A DNA stretch of 64,000 nucleotides from Rhodothermus bifroesti. Its GTDB lineage: Bacteria; Bacteroidota; Rhodothermia; Rhodothermales; Rhodothermaceae. Positions 51,176 to 61,257 of the stretch are shown here, one piece after another. The stretch is from positions 433,422 to 497,421 of the forward strand of contig NZ_JAGKTL010000003.1 of the NCBI RefSeq assembly GCF_017908595.1. Direction: 5' to 3'. Every line of letters begins with the position of its first letter. The stretch's first letter is position 1. Both the position numbers and the translations under genes were made by a program. The notes under the pieces are model-generated. The model was given only the letters and a program-made list of their open reading frames with translations. It did not search any database and had not been told where the DNA came from.

Positions 51176-52300
51176 ATGAAAGGCGCTTTGCGCATTAGCC
51201 GTATCGCAGGCATCGATATTTACCTGCACTGGACGTTTGGCCTGTTGATTGTGGGCATTTTTGCTTTTTATGTGCTCCATGGCGTTGGGGTGAATGCCGC
51301 TATGGCTGGCGTTCTCCTGGTGCTGGCTGTTTTTGGATGTGTCGTGTTGCACGAGTTGGGCCATGCCCTTATGGCCCGGCGTTTTGGCGTGCCCACGCGT
51401 GACATCACGTTATATCCTATTGGTGGTGTAGCGCGCTTAGCGCGCATTCCCGAAGAACCCATCCAGGAATTCTGGATTGCAATTGCCGGACCGGCGGTCA
51501 ACGTGCTTATTGCCACGCTTTTGGCGCTTGTGCTATGGGCTTTAGGCAACTCTTTTGATCCAGAAGCGCTCGTGCAGCCCCAAGGCCATTTTTTGACTTC
51601 GCTCATGTGGATTAACCTTATGCTGGTGGGCTTTAACATGCTCCCGGCCTTTCCGATGGACGGGGGACGTGTGCTCCGAGCACTGTTGGCCTTGCACCTG
51701 AACTACGTGCGGGCTACGCAGATTGCGGCCAGCGTTGGCCAGGTGATGGCTGTGTTTTTTGGGCTTTTAGGACTGATCAGCTTCAATCCCATTTTGCTGT
51801 TTATTGCGCTGTTTGTTTACGTGGGTGCGCAGCAGGAAGCCCAGCAGGCCATGTTCCGAGCGTTAACGCAGGGCATTCCGGTGCGGCAAGCTATGATGAC
51901 GCGTTTCCAGGTGCTTCATCCCGACGACAGTCTGGCTGCTGCAGTCGAAGCCTTGTTGGCAGGCGCAGAGCAGGATTTCCCAGTGGTGGAAGATAACCAA
52001 ATCGTTGGGGTACTGACGCGCAAAAGTTTGCTGCGCGCCTTGGCTCGCGAAGGCCGTGAAGGTCGGGTGCGTGATGCTATGCTGCCTACGTGCCAGCCGA
52101 TTGAAGACACGGCCATGCTTGAAGAAGCCTTTCTGCGCATGCAAGAAACCGGTTGTGAGGCGATCCCCGTAGTGCACAACCGCCAGCTGGTTGGATTGTT
52201 GACGCTAGAAAACGTGGGTGAGCTAATGATGATTTCCTCTGCCCTGCGCCGGGCCGAGATGGGGCGCGGCTTAGGTCTGCAACCTTCAGGTAAACCTTGA
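51176..52300 (+). CDS. Site-2-type zinc metalloprotease with CBS domains
   Basis: M50-family membrane protease. The zinc site HELGH is in VVLHELGHALMARRFGVP and the third ligand region is NMLPAFPMDGGRVLRALL. Five or six membrane segments fill residues 1-225; two CBS motifs follow (QDFPVVEDNQIVGVLTRKSLL; CEAIPVVHNRQLVGLLTLENV), a common pairing that may sense adenine nucleotides. 374 residues. The substrate is unknown. Confidence 0.94.
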   Translation: MKGALRISRIAGIDIYLHWTFGLLIVGIFAFYVLHGVGVNAAMAGVLLVLAVFGCVVLHELGHALMARRFGVPTRDITLYPIGGVARLARIPEEPIQEFWIAIAGPAVNVLIATLLALVLWALGNSFDPEALVQPQGHFLTSLMWINLMLVGFNMLPAFPMDGGRVLRALLALHLNYVRATQIAASVGQVMAVFFGLLGLISFNPILLFIALFVYVGAQQEAQQAMFRALTQGIPVRQAMMTRFQVLHPDDSLAAAVEALLAGAEQDFPVVEDNQIVGVLTRKSLLRALAREGREGRVRDAMLPTCQPIEDTAMLEEAFLRMQETGCEAIPVVHNRQLVGLLTLENVGELMMISSALRRAEMGRGLGLQPSGKP

Positions 52301-52418
52301 ATTTGGCTGGAAAGTGCGCAGCGTAAGCGCTTTGCGGCCTGCTACGTCATTTGAACCTACGCCCTGTTCTATCGTAGCTTTGCTTGCACCTATAGGTCGC
52401 AGAGCATACGCGTTAGAT

Positions 52419-53861
52419 ATGGATCGCTGCACGAAGATCGTCTGTACGCTGGGCCCTTCTTCTTCGGATCGGGAAACGATTCGCAAACTCATTCAAGCCG
52501 GGATGGATGTTGCCCGGCTGAATTTTTCTCACGGCACGCACGAAGAGCACCGGCAACGCATCGAAATTGTTCGGGAAGAAGCCCAAAAGCTTGGGCGTGA
52601 AGTGGCCATTTTGCAAGACCTGCAAGGACCCAAAATTCGGATTGGAGACGTCGAAGGGGGCGGGGTGCTGGTGCACGAAGGCCAGCGTTTGGTGCTTACC
52701 AGTCGCGCTGAGCGCGCTGACGGCCGCAGCCGCATTTACATCAACTATCCGACACTGGCCCAGGACGTCGAGGTAGGGGGACGCATTTTGCTCGACGATG
52801 GACTCCTTGAACTGGCAGTGGTGGCTGTAAGCGATGAGGACGTAATCACTGAGGTGGTGGTCGGTGGACCGTTGCGCTCGCGCAAAGGCGTGAACCTGCC
52901 GCATATTCGCCACTCCAGCCCTTCGCTTACTGAAAAGGACTTGCGTGACTTGGACTTCGGCCTGCGTATGGAGGTAGACCTCATCGCGCTTTCCTTTGTA
53001 CGTAGTGAAGCCGACGTAGCCGATCTTATACGCCGCGTGCGCGACTCGGGCAAGCAGGTTGGCGTTATTGCAAAGATTGAAAAACCTGAAGCCGTTGCTA
53101 AAATCGACCAAATTCTCGCTCAGGCTGATGGCATCATGGTCGCGCGAGGGGATCTGGGCATAGAAATGCCGCTAGCGCAGGTACCTGCCGTGCAGAAACG
53201 CATCATTCGCAAATGTCTGGCAGCGGCTAAGCCGGTCATTACAGCGACACAGATGCTCGAAAGCATGATCGACAATCCCCGACCAACACGGGCTGAAGCC
53301 AGCGATGTAGCGAATGCTGTGCTCGATGGTAGCGATGCGCTGATGCTTTCGGCTGAAACGGCTTCAGGCAAGTATCCAGTCCGGGTTGTGCAGGTCATGG
53401 ACGAAATCATCCGCCAGGCCGAACGCTTCCGCCGCGAGGTGCATGAGTCCGAAGGACGTTGGCTAATGACGCCCCGAAGTGCAACGGAAACTGCGGAGGC
53501 GGTGACCGAAGCCATTGGCTATACGGCTTGCCAGTTGGCCGAGCAGGTCGGCGCTGTAGCCATTGCCTGCCTAACGGCTACGGGCAACACGGCGCGTAGG
53601 ATTGCCCGCCACCGACCTTCGGTGCCCGTCTATGCCTTTACCGATAACCCCCGCGTAGCAACACAGTTAGGATTGCTCTGGGGGACCAAAGCCTTTGCCA
53701 TCCCCTTCCAACGAGACACCGACCAAGGCGTGCAGCTGGTCCACCGCCTGTTGCGAGAGCACGGACTGGTTGCCTCTGGGGACTTGGTTGTGATTACGGC
53801 CGGCATGCCGCTGCCTGCCAAAGGGCGAACCAACATGGTGCATGTCAGCCGGATTGAATAA
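52419..53861 (+). CDS. pyk: Pyruvate kinase
   Basis: Last step of glycolysis, phosphoenolpyruvate to pyruvate with ATP formation. Starting at the ATG at 52419: TKIVCTLGPSSSDRETIRKLIQAGMDVARLNFSHG, then VIAKIEKPEAVAKIDQIL, MVARGDLGIEMPLAQVP and ATQMLESMIDNPRPTRAEASDVANAV. 480 residues with a normal C-terminal domain ending SRIE. A 35-codon open extension upstream has no family sequence. The 3' end overlaps the convergent gene by 17 bases. Confidence 0.98.
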   Translation: MDRCTKIVCTLGPSSSDRETIRKLIQAGMDVARLNFSHGTHEEHRQRIEIVREEAQKLGREVAILQDLQGPKIRIGDVEGGGVLVHEGQRLVLTSRAERADGRSRIYINYPTLAQDVEVGGRILLDDGLLELAVVAVSDEDVITEVVVGGPLRSRKGVNLPHIRHSSPSLTEKDLRDLDFGLRMEVDLIALSFVRSEADVADLIRRVRDSGKQVGVIAKIEKPEAVAKIDQILAQADGIMVARGDLGIEMPLAQVPAVQKRIIRKCLAAAKPVITATQMLESMIDNPRPTRAEASDVANAVLDGSDALMLSAETASGKYPVRVVQVMDEIIRQAERFRREVHESEGRWLMTPRSATETAEAVTEAIGYTACQLAEQVGAVAIACLTATGNTARRIARHRPSVPVYAFTDNPRVATQLGLLWGTKAFAIPFQRDTDQGVQLVHRLLREHGLVASGDLVVITAGMPLPAKGRTNMVHVSRIE

Positions 53862-54669
53862 GCGCGTGACAACGAGCTTCGCGCCGCCGCCAGCCCAAAA
53901 GCAGCGCCGTCCAGGCTAAATAAGGCCCAATAAACATAAAAGGTAGACGTGCCGTCTGGCCTAAAGCCATAAAAGTGGCCATAACAGCCAGCTGAGCCCC
54001 TAAACCTAGCGACGAAAGCGCGGTCATAAAGGTGCGGGAAGGTAAAGGTGGTATGGCAGCAGTCGTAAGCACCCTGTCCAAGCAGGCTATGAGGCGGTCT
54101 TGCCAGCCGTAAAGACATAAATACACCCGATGCAAGAGAGGGGTCAGGCCCGGCGGATCCCAAGGATAAGGCCGCGCTTTTCGTTCATCCAGTAGGCTGG
54201 TCGCTTCGCCACCTCGACGATGCCGATAAAGTACATAGTAATAGTTGTAGACCGATACCTGCAACAGATGGGCTAAAAGTCCAAGCCCACCCCCAAGCCA
54301 ATCGCGGCCTCGACCACCGCGTCGTCGCGCAAAAGCCCCAAACAGAGCCGCACTGACCATAAAATCGGCAACAGAATCCAAATAACGACCCATACGCGAA
54401 GGCCGCTGCAAGCGCGCCAGTGCACCGTCGAGGCCATCAAGTAGGTGCTTGAGGATAAGTAGCACAGCAGCTGTACGTTCAGCACGGCGACGGTTCTGCG
54501 CAGCCAGCTTGGCCGAGAGTAGCCCCGTAACCAAAAACAGCAACGTGACATGCACTGGACGTAGCCGCGTAGGGGCTAGGTGAAGGGCAGCACGATGCAC
54601 CCACCGCAGCCCATAGGCGCTTACGTCCCGAAAAGCCCACAAAGGAGGTAGCTTAGCTGCATCTGGCAT
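53845..54669 (-). CDS. CDP-alcohol phosphatidyltransferase family protein
   Basis: 274-residue membrane protein. The CDP-alcohol motif DGxxAR...Gxxx Dxxx D appears as DGLDGALARLQRPSRMGRYLDSVAD. Several hydrophobic segments. It transfers a phosphoalcohol from CDP-linked donor in phospholipid or related synthesis; the acceptor cannot be named. Convergent with pyk. Confidence 0.9.
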   Translation of the reverse strand: MPDAAKLPPLWAFRDVSAYGLRWVHRAALHLAPTRLRPVHVTLLFLVTGLLSAKLAAQNRRRAERTAAVLLILKHLLDGLDGALARLQRPSRMGRYLDSVADFMVSAALFGAFARRRGGRGRDWLGGGLGLLAHLLQVSVYNYYYVLYRHRRGGEATSLLDERKARPYPWDPPGLTPLLHRVYLCLYGWQDRLIACLDRVLTTAAIPPLPSRTFMTALSSLGLGAQLAVMATFMALGQTARLPFMFIGPYLAWTALLLGWRRREARCHALIQSG

Positions 54670-54822
54670 CTAAATCCTCTCCTAAAGAAGCTACATGCAG
54701 CCCCTGCTTTGAAGCACAAACCACTTGATTAGGTCTTGAGACCCTGGAGAAAAGAACAATTGTTCCGATAATCTATAAACAAACTGAAGGGCTTATAGAA
54801 TTTAACCAGGAGGTGAGTGAAG

Positions 54823-55401
54823 ATGCTTATCCCGATTTCATCGATTCTCTTGCGTCCCCCGACAATGAACCGGGGCTGGTATCAGCCCAACCCTTGGCGA
54901 ATGCGGCTAGAAGTGCAATTCTTCTCAGGCAATATTATCTCCAAACTGCGCTCTCAGGCGAGTTCGGGGATTACGTTTCCCCAGAGGACGCAGCCAGAGC
55001 CCGCTCAGAGCTTGAGTATCTCAGGGGAAGAATTGCGCAAGGCGGCCAGTCGCCAGGACGAGCCATGGAAGCTAGCGCTTTTGGAGGTGGCTTCGGAGGA
55101 GCTTACGAGGAGCGCAGCGATGACTTACTATTTCTTCCCGAACGCCCGGGTGGATTCCTCGGAGAGCTCGGGGGATCGCGTGGTGCTGAAGGTGTTTTAC
55201 GACAAGGACTGGAAGCCGGTGATCGAGCCCGAGGTGAAGATTTACAACGAGGACTGGGAAGAGCTCTCCTTACAGCCACTGCTCCTAGCCTTAGAGATGA
55301 TCCAAGAGGAGATCTTGGAGTCGGAGGAGGACTTGGCTCTGGTTTACAAGTGGAGCCAGGATATCGAGAAGAAGCTTTCAGGTCGCTTAGAGACTTCGTA
55401 G
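54823..55401 (+). CDS. Hypothetical protein in an overlapping two-frame region
   Basis: 192 residues. A strong Shine-Dalgarno (aggaggt) is 9 bases from the ATG at 54823, which supports this frame over the competing one. The C-terminal part (TYYFFPNARVDSSESSGDRV, VFYDKDWKPVIEPEVKIYNEDWEELSL, acidic helix to the end) looks like real protein. No family recognised. Another open frame (54813-55694) overlaps it along its whole length. Confidence 0.5.
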   Translation: MLIPISSILLRPPTMNRGWYQPNPWRMRLEVQFFSGNIISKLRSQASSGITFPQRTQPEPAQSLSISGEELRKAASRQDEPWKLALLEVASEELTRSAAMTYYFFPNARVDSSESSGDRVVLKVFYDKDWKPVIEPEVKIYNEDWEELSLQPLLLALEMIQEEILESEEDLALVYKWSQDIEKKLSGRLETS

Positions 55402-55694
55402 AGGAGGCTCGCTTTAGGCTTGAGCGTGCTTTTAGGGCTCGTGGTCGCACGCTTGCGGATATTGACAGGGAGGTTCGGGCCTTGATCAATGAAGAGGTCT
55501 GGACCTCCCTTGCTGTAGTTACGGAGCCGGTCTATGGTGGGCGTCTTGTAGGGAGGGTGGCGATTGAACCAATGCTGCGTCGTGGCGTTTGGGAAGCAAC
55601 GGTCTGCTTGCGCAGATGTAAATGCCTCGGCTTTCGCTACAATGCGCACTGCTTAGCGTGCTGCGCCCGATTGGTTTTGGGGTGCTTAGCATAG
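55350..55694 (+). CDS. Possible second or frame-shifted coding segment
   Basis: Open in the other frame, from about 55350. It reads EPGYREEAFRSLRDFVEEARFRLERAFRARGRTLADIDREVRALINEEVWTSLAVV, which has natural helix character. It has no convincing start or Shine-Dalgarno and runs about 70 bases into the next gene. It could be the 3' part of an ancestral gene split by a -1 shift near 55390, or noise. Confidence 0.25.
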   Translation: MEPGYREEAFRSLRDFVEEARFRLERAFRARGRTLADIDREVRALINEEVWTSLAVVTEPVYGGRLVGRVAIEPMLRRGVWEATVCLRRCKCLGFRYNAHCLACCARLVLGCLA

Positions 55695-58420
55695 GTGTAC
55701 TCTGGCTGCTTGCTGGATGCGGCTCTAGTTCGTTTTTAGGGCAGCAGGTCGAAAATTTTCGGGCTTACTACAACACGTTTTACAATGCCCGTCGATCGTT
55801 TGAGGAAGGGCGGCGGGCGCTAGAGCGCCAGCAGGCTGAACCCATCGATGGGACGACGTACCTCTCGTTGTTTGGTCCGCCAGCGCGGCCTAGTAATGTG
55901 ACCCCCTTTAACAAGGCCATTGATAAGAGTGCGAACGTGCTTCGGGAGCATCCACGCTCGAAGTGGGCGGACGATGCGTTGATGCTGATTGGCCAGTCGT
56001 ATTACTACATGGGTAATTATGCCGGAGCTGCCCAAAAATTTCGGGAAGTGATGGCTCTAAGCCGGGCTTATGAGCTGGAAGCACGGCTTTGGCTTGGCCG
56101 GGCGCTTTTGGCTGCCCGCTCGCATGATGAAGCGCAGGCGGTTTTGCAAGAGACGTTAGCCCGAGAAGGACTGCCTGCGGCTTGGCAGTCGCGTTTTAAG
56201 CTGTTGGAGGCCGAGGTGTATGTGCAGCAGCGGCGTTGGGAAGCTGCGCGCCAGGCGCTAGAAGCTGGTCTTGAGCGCGTTCCAGATCGGGAGTTGGGTG
56301 CGCGGGGATATTTTTTGCTGGGGCAGATATGCGAGACGCTGCGCGATTATGCCTGTGCCTATCGTGCTTTTGATCGTGTGCGTCGCTATCGGCCTAACTA
56401 CGAGCTAGGCTATGCTGCGGCCTGGCATGCCCTTCGGATTCAGGGGCTGCACCTGGATGCTGCAGCAGCGCTGCGCAGCCTGAGCCAAATGCTGCGTGAT
56501 GACAAACATTTCGCACGGCAGGGAGAGCTCTACTACCTGCGCGCGCGTATTTACCAGGCTATGGGAGAGGCCGAGACGGCGCGTACGCTTTACGAAGCGC
56601 TGCTTTACGGCAACCTTGCCGATGCAAGTCGCGTCCGTGGACGCATATACTATGCTTTGGGTGAGCTCTATCGAGACGCATTTCTGGACTACGAGCGGGC
56701 AGCGGCCTATTTCGACACGGCAGCGGCAGCGCTTCGACCAGCTACGCAGCCGTCGCGTGCAGCTGCTGAAGTTACGCCGACGCCGTTTGCGCTCTCAGAC
56801 GCTGCCGAGTTGGCGCGCGTATTTGGACAGTTTCGCCGCGTGCGCCAAGAAATCCACCGGCTGGATTCGCTGCTGTATTTAGGGAGTCTCGATGAAGAAG
56901 CCTTTGCTGCTTTTGTCTTGGAGCTGCGCCGTCGCCGCGCCCAAGAGCTGGAAGCGCAGCGCCGTGCTGCGGGTCAGCGTGCGTTAGAGCAACGCTTTTT
57001 GCAGGGGCAGTCTGCGCCTTCCCTGCCAGGGCAAGAGGTCGTTGAGGCCGCTGCAGCTACAGGCGAGGCCGGCTTTTTGTTTCACCGCGATCCTATCCGC
57101 GTGCAAGAAAACCGTTCGCGTTTCTTTGAGCGCTGGGGGCGGCGTCCGTTGCTTCCCAACTGGCGGCGCTTGGCTGCTTTGCGGAGTGCTGCGTCTTCCG
57201 ATCCTGCTGCCCAAGGTGCTGCAGCAGAGACCTGGGAAGACGATGCCGAGATTGCCTTGCCTTTGGTGGACGTGTCAGATGTTCCACGCGATGCCGTGCA
57301 GCGGGCACGGCTTGTGGCTGAACGCGCGCAGTTGCGCTACGAGCTGGGCAACGTGCTGTTTTTGTCTATGCATCAGCCGGATTCAGCGGCTTACTGGTAT
57401 CGCTTGGTAATCCTCGAAGATGCCGATCAGCCCGTTGCGCAGCGGGCCTACTATGCGCTGGCGGAAGTGCAGCGCGCTCTAGGGGACACGCTGGCTGCCC
57501 AGGCGCTCCTCGAGACGTTGCTGCAACGCTATCCGACCACAGCGCTTGCCAGTCAGCTGCGCGTGCAGCTGGGCCAAGCGCCCTCGGCAACGCAGAATGC
57601 GCCGGACACGCTGAACTTGGCCGAAGCCGCTTACGCCCATGCCGTTGCTGCCTGGCGGGCAGGACGTCATCACGAGGCCCTGCAGCGCTTGCTTGAGCTT
57701 GCTGTGCACTACGAAAACACCCCCGTTGCGCCCCGTGCCTTGCTGGCTACGGGTTACGTATGGAAAGACCTGTTGGACGGCCATGCCCTAAGCGACTCTA
57801 GTCGCTTCCCTGTTCCGGTACCTGCTGCACTTGCAGCGCGACTGCTTGCAGCATCGGCCAGACCGGTGGCCGACACAGCTGCTTCGGTGCAAGCCGCAGC
57901 GGCCGTTGCCGTCGATACGGTGGCCATGGCGCACGTGACCTCTAGCAACTTGCGACCTACGCTTGCTCAGCTCTATGCCTACCTTACGGAGCGCTATCCT
58001 CAAAGTCCAGAGGCCAAGCAGGCGCAGCGCGTGCTTGCGGTCCTGCAGCCACCGTCGGTTGCTGCAAGCCCATCGGATTCAGCTCAAGTCGCTTCGCCCA
58101 GAGGGCCACGTGCACGGCTGCAAGAGCCTGGGTTTGCGCAGCAAGAACCTCGGCCATCTCAAGAAGTCTGGACCATCTTGCTCTTAGAAACTGAAGACGC
58201 CAATGAAGTAGGACAAGTCTTGCAGCAGTACCGGCCCTTGACCGGTGGCGCTGTGATCGATGTGCGTCCGTTTCAGCATGAAGGACGCATGCACTATCGG
58301 CTCATTTTAGGACGTTATCCCAGTGCTCAGGCTGCTCAGGCTGCTTTGGAACAGCTCCACCCGGTTTTGCAAGCTGCAGCCCGACCTTTCCGCCTAGAGC
58401 CTCCCGAAAGCAGGAACTAA
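55622..58420 (+). CDS. SprE/PorW-like TPR lipoprotein with C-terminal SPOR-like domain
   Basis: 932 residues. Lipobox LAGC (Cys33) after a signal sequence. The first mature region VENFRAYYNTFYNARRSFEEG resembles the N-terminus of the gliding/T9SS lipoproteins SprE and PorW; repeated TPR-like helices follow (ADDALMLIGQSYYYMGNYAGAAQKF and others) up to about residue 800. The last 80 residues (EVWTILLLETEDANEVGQVL...HYRLILGRYPSAQAAQAAL) look like a SPOR peptidoglycan-binding domain. A T9SS role would fit the HAF proteins with sorting domains. The family call is moderate. Confidence 0.72.
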   Translation: MPRLSLQCALLSVLRPIGFGVLSIGVLWLLAGCGSSSFLGQQVENFRAYYNTFYNARRSFEEGRRALERQQAEPIDGTTYLSLFGPPARPSNVTPFNKAIDKSANVLREHPRSKWADDALMLIGQSYYYMGNYAGAAQKFREVMALSRAYELEARLWLGRALLAARSHDEAQAVLQETLAREGLPAAWQSRFKLLEAEVYVQQRRWEAARQALEAGLERVPDRELGARGYFLLGQICETLRDYACAYRAFDRVRRYRPNYELGYAAAWHALRIQGLHLDAAAALRSLSQMLRDDKHFARQGELYYLRARIYQAMGEAETARTLYEALLYGNLADASRVRGRIYYALGELYRDAFLDYERAAAYFDTAAAALRPATQPSRAAAEVTPTPFALSDAAELARVFGQFRRVRQEIHRLDSLLYLGSLDEEAFAAFVLELRRRRAQELEAQRRAAGQRALEQRFLQGQSAPSLPGQEVVEAAAATGEAGFLFHRDPIRVQENRSRFFERWGRRPLLPNWRRLAALRSAASSDPAAQGAAAETWEDDAEIALPLVDVSDVPRDAVQRARLVAERAQLRYELGNVLFLSMHQPDSAAYWYRLVILEDADQPVAQRAYYALAEVQRALGDTLAAQALLETLLQRYPTTALASQLRVQLGQAPSATQNAPDTLNLAEAAYAHAVAAWRAGRHHEALQRLLELAVHYENTPVAPRALLATGYVWKDLLDGHALSDSSRFPVPVPAALAARLLAASARPVADTAASVQAAAAVAVDTVAMAHVTSSNLRPTLAQLYAYLTERYPQSPEAKQAQRVLAVLQPPSVAASPSDSAQVASPRGPRARLQEPGFAQQEPRPSQEVWTILLLETEDANEVGQVLQQYRPLTGGAVIDVRPFQHEGRMHYRLILGRYPSAQAAQAALEQLHPVLQAAARPFRLEPPESRN

Positions 58421-58496
58421 AGTAAAATCTAAACGGTTTGGCTCAAGGCAAGCCTGTCCATTGGGACAAGGCGGGGAAGTAGTTTAAAGTATTCTT

Positions 58497-60620
58497 TTGA
58501 ACTTTTTGATGATGGAACGCATGTCGCAAAAAGAGCGCGACAGCTTAGAATTGCGGCGAAGAGACGCGCCGGGGGATGAGGGGCCTCGTTTGCCCGAGCG
58601 GCGTCCCCGGTTTTCGGTATGGATCTACTTGGCCATTTTTTTGGCCTTGCTGGTGCACTTTTTCTTGTTTTGGAGTAGCACCGACACCAATTCGCTGGAA
58701 TACAGCCAATTTTTAGCCTATGTGCAGCAGGGCTACGTCGAGCGGGTTGAAATCATCAACGATACCCGTATTCAAGGGCGCTTTACAGAAGCAGCGGTTC
58801 GCGAAGGTAAAGTGCCGATTCCTCCCCGCCGGACTGATCTGCTGCGGAGCCCGCAGTCTGCGGAACTATTGCGGCGCTTTACCACAACCAAGCCGGCAGA
58901 TCACGATTTAACGAGTTTCTTGCTGGCCTATAATGAACAGGCCCAGGCCGAAGGCCGCCCGATTGTGCAGTTTAGTGCGCGCATCGAAGAGAACTGGTTT
59001 GGGGGTCTGCTTACCTGGATTTTCCCGTTAATTTTGATCATTGCGCTTTGGGTGTTTCTGCTGCGTCGCATGAACCCCAGTTCCCAGGTGCTCAACATTG
59101 GCAAAAACCGGGCAATTCTCTATGATGCGATGGGAGAGCACCGGGTCACATTTAAGGACGTAGCCGGTTTGGATGAAGCCAAAGAAGAGGTAGCGGAAAT
59201 CGTTGAGTTTCTTAAGAATCCCAAAAAGTTTACCCGGCTAGGGGGTAAGCTGCCTAAGGGGGTGTTGCTGGTCGGTCCGCCAGGTACAGGCAAGACGCTC
59301 TTGGCCAAGGCGGTGGCTGGTGAGGCAGGTGTGCCGTTCTTTTCCATCTCGGGAAGCGATTTTGTGGAGATGTTTGTCGGGGTTGGAGCTGCGCGCGTGC
59401 GCGACCTGTTCCGCCAAGCCAAAGAAAAGGCGCCATGCATCATTTTTATTGATGAAATTGATGCGGTGGGACGGTTGCGTGGTCGTGGCATCATGATGGG
59501 GGCCAACGATGAGCGGGAAAACACGCTCAATCAGCTTCTGGTCGAGATGGACGGCTTTAACACCGATAAAGGTGTGATCATTATGGCCGCCACAAACCGG
59601 CCTGACGTGCTTGATCCGGCACTGCTGCGGCCGGGGCGCTTCGACCGGCAGATTCTGATCGATAAGCCTGATCGGCGGGAGCGTCTAGAGATCTTCAAGG
59701 TGCACACGCGCGATTTGATCTTGGGTAAAGATGTGGACCTAGAAGTGCTGGCGGGCCAGACACCGGGCTTTGCGGGCGCTGAAATTGCCAACGTCTGCAA
59801 CGAAGCTGCTTTACTGGCGGCGCGGCGTGGCAAAGAGGCTGTTGAAATGGAAGACTTTGAGCAGGCGATTGATCGCGTTATTGCGGGCCTAGAAAAGAAA
59901 AACAAAATTATTTCGCCCGAAGAGCGCGAGATTGTGGCCTACCATGAGGCGGGGCATGCTATTGTGGGTTGGTTTTTGCAGTACACCGATCCTGTAGTCA
60001 AAGTCTCCATTGTGCCACGTGGGTTAGCTGCTTTGGGTTATGCCCAATACCTGCCAGAGGAGCGCTACCTGTATACCAAGGAGGCCTTGCTGGACCGCAT
60101 GACGATGGCCATTGGTGGTCGGGTGGCCGAGGAGATCGTTTTTGGTCGCATTTCGACAGGAGCGCAAAATGATTTAGAGCGCATTACCAAGATGGCCTAT
60201 GCAATGGTGGTTGATTACGGCATGAGCGAGCGTGTAGGCTACGTCAGCTTTAACCTTTCGGGTGACTATGGAGAGCAGGCCTTCTTTGGCAAGCCGTACT
60301 CTGAGGAAACAGCCCGTCTGATTGATGAAGAAGTGCGCCGGATTATTCAAGAAGTCCGTGAGCGCGCTCGTAAGCTCCTCGAAGAAAAACGGGAGCAGCT
60401 TGAGGCTTTAGCCCGGCGCTTGTTAGAAAAGGAGGTTCTTGGTCCGCGGGATCTTATCGAAATCTTGGGTCCACGGCCTTATGGCGACTACCTGGCAGCA
60501 AATGGCCAGGAAGCAGAAGCGGTAGTGAAAGATTTGCAAAGCGACGAACCCTCAGCTGCTTCATCCGTTGAACCGTCCGCTTCACTGTCAAGCTCAGGCC
60601 GGCAGGCACCAGAAGCTTGA
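58497..60620 (+). CDS. ftsH: ATP-dependent zinc metalloprotease FtsH
   Basis: Membrane-bound AAA+ protease for quality control. Two membrane helices flank a periplasmic domain; Walker A GPPGTGKT near residue 260, Walker [16 protein letters not shown] region [19 protein letters not shown], zinc site HEAGH near residue 483. 707 residues if TTG at 58497 is used; ATGs at 58509 and 58512 are good alternatives. The acidic, low-complexity C-terminal tail ([15 protein letters not shown]) is usual. 76 bases after the TPR lipoprotein gene. Confidence 0.98.
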   Translation: MNFLMMERMSQKERDSLELRRRDAPGDEGPRLPERRPRFSVWIYLAIFLALLVHFFLFWSSTDTNSLEYSQFLAYVQQGYVERVEIINDTRIQGRFTEAAVREGKVPIPPRRTDLLRSPQSAELLRRFTTTKPADHDLTSFLLAYNEQAQAEGRPIVQFSARIEENWFGGLLTWIFPLILIIALWVFLLRRMNPSSQVLNIGKNRAILYDAMGEHRVTFKDVAGLDEAKEEVAEIVEFLKNPKKFTRLGGKLPKGVLLVGPPGTGKTLLAKAVAGEAGVPFFSISGSDFVEMFVGVGAARVRDLFRQAKEKAPCIIFIDEIDAVGRLRGRGIMMGANDERENTLNQLLVEMDGFNTDKGVIIMAATNRPDVLDPALLRPGRFDRQILIDKPDRRERLEIFKVHTRDLILGKDVDLEVLAGQTPGFAGAEIANVCNEAALLAARRGKEAVEMEDFEQAIDRVIAGLEKKNKIISPEEREIVAYHEAGHAIVGWFLQYTDPVVKVSIVPRGLAALGYAQYLPEERYLYTKEALLDRMTMAIGGRVAEEIVFGRISTGAQNDLERITKMAYAMVVDYGMSERVGYVSFNLSGDYGEQAFFGKPYSEETARLIDEEVRRIIQEVRERARKLLEEKREQLEALARRLLEKEVLGPRDLIEILGPRPYGDYLAANGQEAEAVVKDLQSDEPSAASSVEPSASLSSSGRQAPEA

Positions 60621-60660
60621 CGATCCCCTTTGTGGGTTGGGGGGGAATCCCTTTATAGAA

Positions 60661-60718
60661 TGATCTACTAGTCTATATCAGTAGATCAGCTAAAATCGCC
60701 TGTTATAGGAGATTTTAG
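60661..60718. promoter_or_regulatory. Two hairpins in the leader of the str operon
   Basis: Stem 1: tgatctact/agtagatca (60661-60669 with 60680-60688), 9 bp with a 10-base loop. Stem 2: ctaaaatc/gattttag (60690-60697 with 60711-60718), 8 bp. They lie between ftsH and rpsL; possible terminator for ftsH or leader structure for ribosomal-protein control. Neither has a convincing T-run. Confidence 0.4.
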
Positions 60719-60825
60719 TGGAGAAATGGCCAAGAATGGGGGAAGAGGAGGGGTGTGGTTTGATCAAAGTGCTAAAGACAGTGTATATTACAAAGCTACG
60801 TTGTTGCACAAACGATTAAGGAGCC

Positions 60826-61200
60826 GTGCCAACAATACAGCAGCTAATTCGGCTGGGGCGTAAGCCCAAAATTAGAAAGTCCAAGTCGGTTGCCCTGCAT
60901 GGGTGTCCGCAGCGTCGGGGGGTATGCACGCGTGTGTATACGACCACGCCGAAAAAGCCGAACTCTGCGCTTCGGAAGGTAGCCAAGGTGCGTTTGACCA
61001 ATGGAGAGGAGGTGATTGCCTATATTCCTGGGGAGGGGCACAATTTGCAGGAGCACTCGATTGTGTTGGTGCGCGGTGGTCGTGTGAAGGACCTGCCGGG
61101 AGTGAAGTACCACATTGTGCGTGGTGCTTTGGACGCGGCAGGGGTAACCGACCGGCGCAAGTCGCGTTCCAAGTATGGTACCAAGCGGCCTAAGAAATAA
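60826..61200 (+). CDS. rpsL: 30S ribosomal protein S12
   Basis: Decoding-centre ribosomal protein, 124 residues: [30 protein letters not shown], and [12 protein letters not shown] with the aspartate that is often methylthiolated. GTG start with Shine-Dalgarno aaggag. The lysine positions tied to streptomycin resistance look wild type (KPNSA). Confidence 0.99.
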   Translation: MPTIQQLIRLGRKPKIRKSKSVALHGCPQRRGVCTRVYTTTPKKPNSALRKVAKVRLTNGEEVIAYIPGEGHNLQEHSIVLVRGGRVKDLPGVKYHIVRGALDAAGVTDRRKSRSKYGTKRPKK

Positions 61201-61257
61201 GTCCACTGAGTCATCGCCGTGGGCGATGTCGTTTTAGGTACGGGTAAGTTTTAGACT

